Source of the DNA: Brenneria salicis ATCC 15712 = DSM 30166
Lineage (GTDB): Bacteria; Pseudomonadota; Gammaproteobacteria; Enterobacterales; Enterobacteriaceae
Assembly (NCBI RefSeq): GCF_003315515.1
Contig: NZ_QNRY01000037.1
Location: 1-34,248, forward strand
DNA length: 34,248 nt
Direction: 5' to 3'
This document shows, piece by piece, positions 30,777-34,248 of the stretch (its first letter is position 1; every line of letters starts with the position of its first letter). The notes beneath the pieces are model-generated. The model searched no databases and was not told the origin of the DNA. It saw only the letters and a list, made by a program, of their open reading frames with translations. The translations under genes were made by a program, and so were the position numbers.

Positions 30777-30920
30777 ATGACGTTTGAAACGACCGTCTGG
30801 ATCAAGGCCAGAATTGAGCCTTGGAATAAGCAGGAGAATTCCAGACATCTTGCCAACGTCCCCAACCTGGTACGCAATATAGCCAGTCAATCAACGAGGT
30901 GTACCGAAAACCCTTGTTGA
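30777..30920 (+). CDS. Short open frame divergent from hipBA, unknown
   Basis: A 47-codon frame beginning MTFETTVWIKARIEPW and ending in CTENPC. I do not recognise it. The O3 site with TTGAGGG lies just upstream and could double as a ribosome-binding sequence (GAGGG, 9 bases before the ATG). It ends 27 bp before the second att copy. It may be a truncated remnant or chance; the conserved operator immediately ahead is the only reason to list it. Confidence 0.25.
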   Translation: MTFETTVWIKARIEPWNKQENSRHLANVPNLVRNIASQSTRCTENPC

Positions 30921-30947
30921 ATCAGCCGATTGAGCGAGAAAAATTTA

Positions 30948-30980
30948 TCTCGTTTCCTGCTCCAATTTCTTTTCTATAGA
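30948..30980 (+). repeat. Second att copy (tRNA-Gly 3' end)
   Basis: 32 of 33 bases match 28749-28781 (C to T at 30957). Partial similarity continues downstream (CCAC..A.GTCTGT..G.TCTCTGA), about 70 percent over the next 28 bases by eye. Preceded by TTTA rather than the tRNA T-arm, so it is not a second tRNA gene. Confidence 0.75.
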
Positions 30981-31006
30981 TGTCCACTGATGTCTGTAGG
31001 TCTCTG

Positions 31007-31032
31007 AAAAAGAGCGAAAAGCTCTTTTTTTT
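31007..31032 (+). terminator. Strong intrinsic terminator after the second att copy
   Basis: AAAAAGAGC (31007-31015) pairs with GCTCTTTTT (31021-31029), 5-base loop, then more T. It is typical of a tRNA-operon terminator and may have been carried from one. Confidence 0.8.
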
Positions 31033-31283
31033 CCAGAGCAATCCATTGAAAACCACCCGCGGCCAGCCTTGGTTTGTGATTGATTTCAAAAAGCCCGGTG
31101 GTGTTAATGTCCGGCAAGGTACGTTTCCCTTAAAACCCATCTCGGCAGGACGGTTTCACTTGCCGTTGGGACTTGAGCTCCCACATGCTACCCCGACGAG
31201 CTATGTTAAACGGGGACGCCGATAACGCCTGCCGGGATTGACTTTGAGTGGACTGAAGGGGAATCAGCATATTCGAGGGCCGG
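31033..31283. other. Unassigned sequence downstream of the GH32 gene
   Basis: About 250 bp. CCATTGAAAACCACC (31046-31060) again resembles a P4-integrase leader. An open frame on the plus strand (30980-31225) spans it but has no recognisable family, start or ribosome site. I see no RNA gene. Confidence 0.3.
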
Positions 31284-32675
31284 TCATGCGACATCGAAAA
31301 CCACGGTTATCGCATCGTCGTCGCTAAAGGTAGCGAAAGTGGCTGATGTACCGGTGTCGAAAAAAAACTCCACCACCTGTCGATCAATCAACACATCCCA
31401 TCGGGTTGGCATGGCCGGCAACATCATCCGATGAGGTTTAAGGAAAGCGACGTTATTTTCCAACAAAACCGACCATCGGGTGATGGTGCAAACCCCCGTG
31501 GCGCAAACCAGCGCCAGTGAAATCCGCCACTTATCGTTGCCAATGGTGAGCGTCAGATTTTCGGCGTTATTATCCTCCAGCGTGATGCGCAAACGGCCAC
31601 GGCCATTACTGAACGAATCAAGGGCGTAGCTGCCGGCGCTCGTCGCTGTCTTCGTCGCCAAAAACGTTCCACTCGATACATCGAGAAGCGGTTCGGTTTC
31701 CAGACGGTAACGGTTATCGAGATATCGCAATGTCACCTTGCGCGGTATGCTGGCGCAACCGATGATTCCGTTTTTATCGACGGCGGGCAGTGCCGCCGTA
31801 TATTGCCAATAGCTCCAGTTGGATACCCATGCCAGAGAGTGCAGATTGTCGTAAGAGCCTTCCTCCTGGTAGCCAATACGGGTACCGTAAAAATCGGCGC
31901 CGAGGTCAAGTGCAAGCGGTGTCGGCGTTTCGATCGCATGAAACAGCATGTTGTCATCGAGTGTGCCGACATGCAGGAAAGTTCCGCTGGTGTCCAGTCC
32001 GCCGCCGTTGCCGCCGAACACCAGCACCGCTTTGTCCATCTTGAGATCGGAGCAATACAGCGTCGTTATTGCCGGACATTCAACCATGCCCATATATTGT
32101 ATCGGAACGCTGCCGAGGTAATCGAACGGCGCTTTGCCGGTCGCGGATCGATAAACGCCGAATTCGCTCTCTTCGGCCAGATAGAGATAAACGTGGTTGT
32201 CATGGATAAAGACGAAAGGATCGCGGAAATTGGTTTTTTTGAGGGCATTCGGCTGCACCGGGTTGGATTCGCAGGGAGAAAAGGTGTATCCGTTATCGGT
32301 TGAATACCAGAGATTCGTGGTCTGAAGCCCGTCGCCATAGCTGGTGACATACGCCAGCCAGGTGCCCGCGCCGTACCCGGACAGGTTGGCGTTGTCAATC
32401 ACGATCGAACCGCCGGAAACATCCCCTTCCTTGGTTTGGTATTTGGGAATGGCGACGCCATGATCGGTAAAGTTTTCCCAGTTCGATGTCGTGTAATGAC
32501 GCCAGGAAGAACCATTACCTCCCCAGGAATAGTCCCCGTTCCACAGATAGTATCCCTGCCACAGGCGTTGGTTTTCATCATAAATGAACGTCTGAATATC
32601 ATTCATAAAGCCCGGCTCCGGGCTGGTCAGATGGATGTTGGCGTTGTAAGCGTATTGCTCAAGCGTAATGATCAT
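31284..32675 (-). CDS. GH32-family fructan hydrolase (levanase/fructosidase type)
   Basis: Likely hydrolyses beta-fructosyl linkages in levan, inulin or sucrose-related oligosaccharides. The 463-residue product has the five-bladed propeller motifs: HLTSPEPGFMNDIQT with nucleophile Asp26, FRDP with the transition-state stabiliser Asp152, and ECP with acid/base Glu199, followed by a C-terminal beta-sandwich (about 330-460). The first motif reads MNDIQ instead of the common MNDPNG, seen in some levan-active members. There is no signal peptide, so it should act in the cytoplasm, yet no transporter, PTS gene or fructokinase adjoins it. AGGAG lies 8 bases before the ATG. Divergent from a CI-like repressor across 121 bp. 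Exact substrate not determinable. Confidence 0.85.
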   Translation of the reverse strand: MIITLEQYAYNANIHLTSPEPGFMNDIQTFIYDENQRLWQGYYLWNGDYSWGGNGSSWRHYTTSNWENFTDHGVAIPKYQTKEGDVSGGSIVIDNANLSGYGAGTWLAYVTSYGDGLQTTNLWYSTDNGYTFSPCESNPVQPNALKKTNFRDPFVFIHDNHVYLYLAEESEFGVYRSATGKAPFDYLGSVPIQYMGMVECPAITTLYCSDLKMDKAVLVFGGNGGGLDTSGTFLHVGTLDDNMLFHAIETPTPLALDLGADFYGTRIGYQEEGSYDNLHSLAWVSNWSYWQYTAALPAVDKNGIIGCASIPRKVTLRYLDNRYRLETEPLLDVSSGTFLATKTATSAGSYALDSFSNGRGRLRITLEDNNAENLTLTIGNDKWRISLALVCATGVCTITRWSVLLENNVAFLKPHRMMLPAMPTRWDVLIDRQVVEFFFDTGTSATFATFSDDDAITVVFDVA

Positions 32676-32744
32676 CGGTGCGACTCCTGTATATTTGCTA
32701 ATATTTTCAACTGTGATAAGACGATGCAGATTACATTAAACGTA

Positions 32745-32785
32745 AGTTTCAATTAAAACTTGAAACTATGATAGTTTTAATTGAA
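32745..32785. promoter_or_regulatory. Nested inverted repeats between GH32 gene and CI-like repressor
   Basis: AGTTTCAA (32745-32752) is perfectly inverted at 32760-32767. A second 13-bp arm TTCAATTAAAACT (32748-32760) is perfectly inverted at 32773-32785. Together they give overlapping palindromic half-sites within 12 bp of the repressor start and about 70 bp from the GH32 start, as expected for operators of a dimeric repressor controlling both directions. Confidence 0.65.
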
Positions 32786-32796
32786 GATATTAAATA

Positions 32797-33486
32797 ATGC
32801 AAATTGAACTTGATGACATGAAAAAAAATACTCATTCGATTTCCGCCGAACGCATTGCGCAGGTTCTGACTGAAAACGGCTGGAGCCAATCAGAGCTTGC
32901 CCGCCGACTGGGGGTTACACCACAGTCCGTCCAGTACTGGGTGAGCGGGAAAAATGCGCCCGCTGGCAAGCGGTTACAGGCATTGTCGGCACTGAGCGGT
33001 TATCCTGAATACTGGTTTTTTATGCCGATTAAGGCTGAAAGCGCTGATGCCAGCTATCGTGTGGAGATTCTGGATATCAGCGCCAGTGCAGGCAGCGGAC
33101 AGATCGTCTCATCAGACTTCGTCGAAATGGTCAGAGCGATCGAGTACAGCCAGAGACAGGGAAGGGATATGTTCGGCGGCAAGCCTGACAGCGTGATCAA
33201 AGTGATTACGGTGAATGGCGACAGTATGTCGGGCACCATTGAACCTGGCGATCAAATCTTTGTGGATATTTCAGTCAATACTTTTGAGGGGGATGGCATT
33301 TACGTTTTCACGTATAACGATACGCTGCACGTAAAACGGTTACAGATACTGAAAGATCGTTTGCTGGTGCTTTCGGATAATCAGAAATACCGTTCCTGGT
33401 CTGTCGACAAGTTTGATGAGACGCAGTTTCACATTATGGCGAAGGTGTTGCTGCGCCAGTCGATCGACTACACGCGCCTGGGTTGA
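32797..33486 (+). CDS. CI/LexA-like self-cleaving repressor (XRE + S24 peptidase)
   Basis: The 229-residue protein has an N-terminal Cro/CI helix-turn-helix (IAQVLTENGWSQSELARRLG, VTPQSVQYWVSG) and a C-terminal S24 domain. The catalytic pair is Ser143 (VNGDSMSGTIEPGD) and Lys180 (LHVKRL), 37 residues apart as in LexA. A likely cleavage bond Ala98-Gly99 lies in the linker (ISASAGSGQ). Such repressors self-cleave when RecA is activated by DNA damage. Phage repressors, and RdgA of Pectobacterium that controls pectin lyase and bacteriocin, belong to this type. No phage structural or lysis genes are nearby; the partner is the divergent GH32 gene. An alternative start at 32818 (MKKNTHS) is possible. 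Confidence 0.88.
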   Translation: MQIELDDMKKNTHSISAERIAQVLTENGWSQSELARRLGVTPQSVQYWVSGKNAPAGKRLQALSALSGYPEYWFFMPIKAESADASYRVEILDISASAGSGQIVSSDFVEMVRAIEYSQRQGRDMFGGKPDSVIKVITVNGDSMSGTIEPGDQIFVDISVNTFEGDGIYVFTYNDTLHVKRLQILKDRLLVLSDNQKYRSWSVDKFDETQFHIMAKVLLRQSIDYTRLG

Positions 33487-33498
33487 ACGGATAGCTGA

Positions 33499-33672
33499 AA
33501 ATCGGATGCGGATTGTTTGCTGAGTCGAGTTTGGATATTTATCAAAGCCCGCTATTGGCACTGTCCAGCTAAATCAGATGCTTATGGCAGCATTGAGCGA
33601 ATTGCGGATATGTTGTTTAAAGTAAAAGAGCCGTTAATTCGTTTGCTTGACGAACCCCCAAAACAACACTAA
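33499..33672 (+). other. Open frame after the repressor, no clear start, unknown
   Basis: From the stop at 33496-33498 one frame stays open for 57 codons to TAA at 33670-33672, with the composition of a real protein (VWIFIKARYWHCPAKSDAYG, then IERIADMLFKVKEPLIRLLD). The only ATG is late, at 33617, with no convincing ribosome site. It may be the 3' remnant of an element gene. Confidence 0.25.
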
Positions 33673-33744
33673 TTGCAAGGTTCGACTGATACTTACGGTA
33701 TAAAATTAACTTTAATAAACTAAAGCTTAGCGGTTCAGCGTTTA

Positions 33745-33766
33745 TCTCGTTTCCCGTTCCAATTCT
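33745..33766 (+). repeat. Third, shorter att copy
   Basis: Matches the tRNA-Gly 3' end over about 20 bases with one change (T at 33757 where the tRNA has C), then loses one T in the AATTTCTT stretch and diverges. Preceded by GTTTA as the second copy is by ATTTA, so it looks like an older right end of an element. Confidence 0.6.
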
Positions 33767-33810
33767 TGTTAAAAACGACTCTGTCAATACTCTAAAATCA
33801 AGGCTAATTT

Positions 33811-33996
33811 TTGTTGATCACTCCAGTTCGGGAATCTTTGATCGCCTGGTATCAGCGGCGCGGCTATGAATGCACCGGGGAGATCGAGGTTTTCCCCTAC
33901 GATAACTCACGCGTCGGAAAGCCCTTGCCGAGGGATGGGTGTTTGCGGTTCTGGTTAAGAGGCTTTGAGGAACCATTCGCTGATCTTCACCAGTAA
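33811..33996 (+). pseudogene. GNAT-family acetyltransferase, C-terminal fragment
   Basis: About 60 codons reading LIAWYQRRGYECTGEIEVFP then KPLPRDGCLRFWL, the last beta-strands of a GNAT N-acetyltransferase (the WY.RRGY.CTGE motif and LRFW end). The acetyl-CoA loop and everything upstream are missing; an in-frame TAA at 33805-33807 precedes it and only TTG codons could start it. The break lies just outside the last att copy, so island insertion or a later deletion probably removed the 5' part. Confidence 0.7.
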
Positions 33997-34027
33997 ACAG
34001 ATTGATGAGAAAGCCGTATCTGAGCAA

Positions 34028-34056
34028 TTCTGGCCTCTATTCTGATGAGGCCAGAA
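34028..34056. repeat. Perfect 10-bp inverted repeat
   Basis: TTCTGGCCTC (34028-34037) and GAGGCCAGAA (34047-34056) with a 9-base loop, about 30 bp after the acetyltransferase fragment stop. No U-tract on either strand; it may be the former terminator of that gene. Confidence 0.5.
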
Positions 34057-34190
34057 GCATGACTTTATTCGCTTGCCAAAAATATCTCTATTCGATTTAT
34101 TCCTTTCCCTTTATTTTTTCGCGATAGTTTTATTTTACCTATTTCATTGGTGCGGCGGCTGTCAAGGATGTTGGCACCCTTAGTCATTTT

Positions 34191-34248
34191 TTATGCTGCA
34201 TTTTCCAGCGCTGTTTCCGGCTTATCCGGATTCAACATCACCACTTCG
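34191..34248 (-). CDS. C-terminal end of a minus-strand gene, unidentified
   Basis: The last 18 codons of a frame running in from the right edge read EVVMLNPDKPETALENAA and end in TAA (34191-34193). The composition looks like a real protein tail and the preceding 34057-34190 is AT-rich non-coding sequence, but no family can be named from so few residues. Confidence 0.35.
   Translation of the reverse strand, partial: EVVMLNPDKPETALENAA

Noticed and set aside
30948-30980. Second tRNA-Gly gene as in the E. coli glyVXY cluster
   Set aside because: Only the last 17 bases of the tRNA are repeated and the upstream bases (TTTA) do not form a T-arm, so it is an att-like copy and not a tRNA gene.
30980-31225. 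81-codon plus-strand frame after the second att copy
   Set aside because: It runs through a strong terminator hairpin, has no ribosome site and no recognisable homology.
32797-33486. Intact prophage signalled by the CI-like repressor
   Set aside because: No cro, integrase, replication, structural or lysis genes on either side; the neighbours are a GH32 gene and att debris.

Overview
The window reads as chromosome of an enterobacterium (Enterobacterales). Pectobacteriaceae (Dickeya/Pectobacterium/Brenneria relatives) is my best guess; this rests on gene order, protein similarity recalled from memory and moderate GC, and no genus can be fixed without a database search. Most core proteins match the lengths of their E. 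coli counterparts (MetH 1227 aa, Pgi 549, EF-P 188, EpmA 325, FrdC 131, FrdB 244).

Layout. (1) 1-277 is a nested insertion-sequence scar: the 3' end of an IS3-family element inserted in the 5' part of an IS630-family transposase gene, close upstream of metH. (2) 431-5100 carries metH and an AraC-type regulator; 5296-7398 is a TonB-dependent siderophore receptor with a candidate Fur box, probably controlled by that regulator. (3) 7481-12309 holds a DASS anion symporter, a YjbB-type Na/phosphate cotransporter and lysC, whose leader (12432-12619) is a lysine riboswitch. (4) 12793-16858 holds pgi, the lipoprotein yjeI, epmB, efp and a single entericidin gene. A DUF486 small membrane protein gene follows, broken by an in-frame amber codon. 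(5) 17433-20739 is frdABCD on the minus strand. (6) 21245-28476 holds epmA, mscM, psd, rsgA and orn, the usual enteric order. EF-P and both enzymes of its beta-lysylation (EpmA, EpmB) are therefore within about 7 kb of each other.

(7) From tRNA-Gly(GCC) at 28690-28765 the content becomes accessory. The 3' end of the tRNA plus flanking bases (28749-28781) recurs at 30948-30980 with one mismatch, and in shorter form at 33745-33766. These look like attachment-site copies that divide the region into two small integrated segments, neither with a visible integrase. Segment 1 carries a hipBA toxin-antitoxin pair with three related 18-bp operator-like sites. Segment 2 carries a GH32 fructan hydrolase without signal peptide, divergent from a CI/LexA-like self-cleaving repressor, with nested inverted repeats between them. 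Beyond the last att copy lie a truncated GNAT acetyltransferase gene and the last codons of a minus-strand gene.

The most unusual part is 28.7-33.8 kb: a tandem, integrase-less tRNA island pairing a persistence-type toxin module with a possibly DNA-damage-controlled fructan hydrolase.
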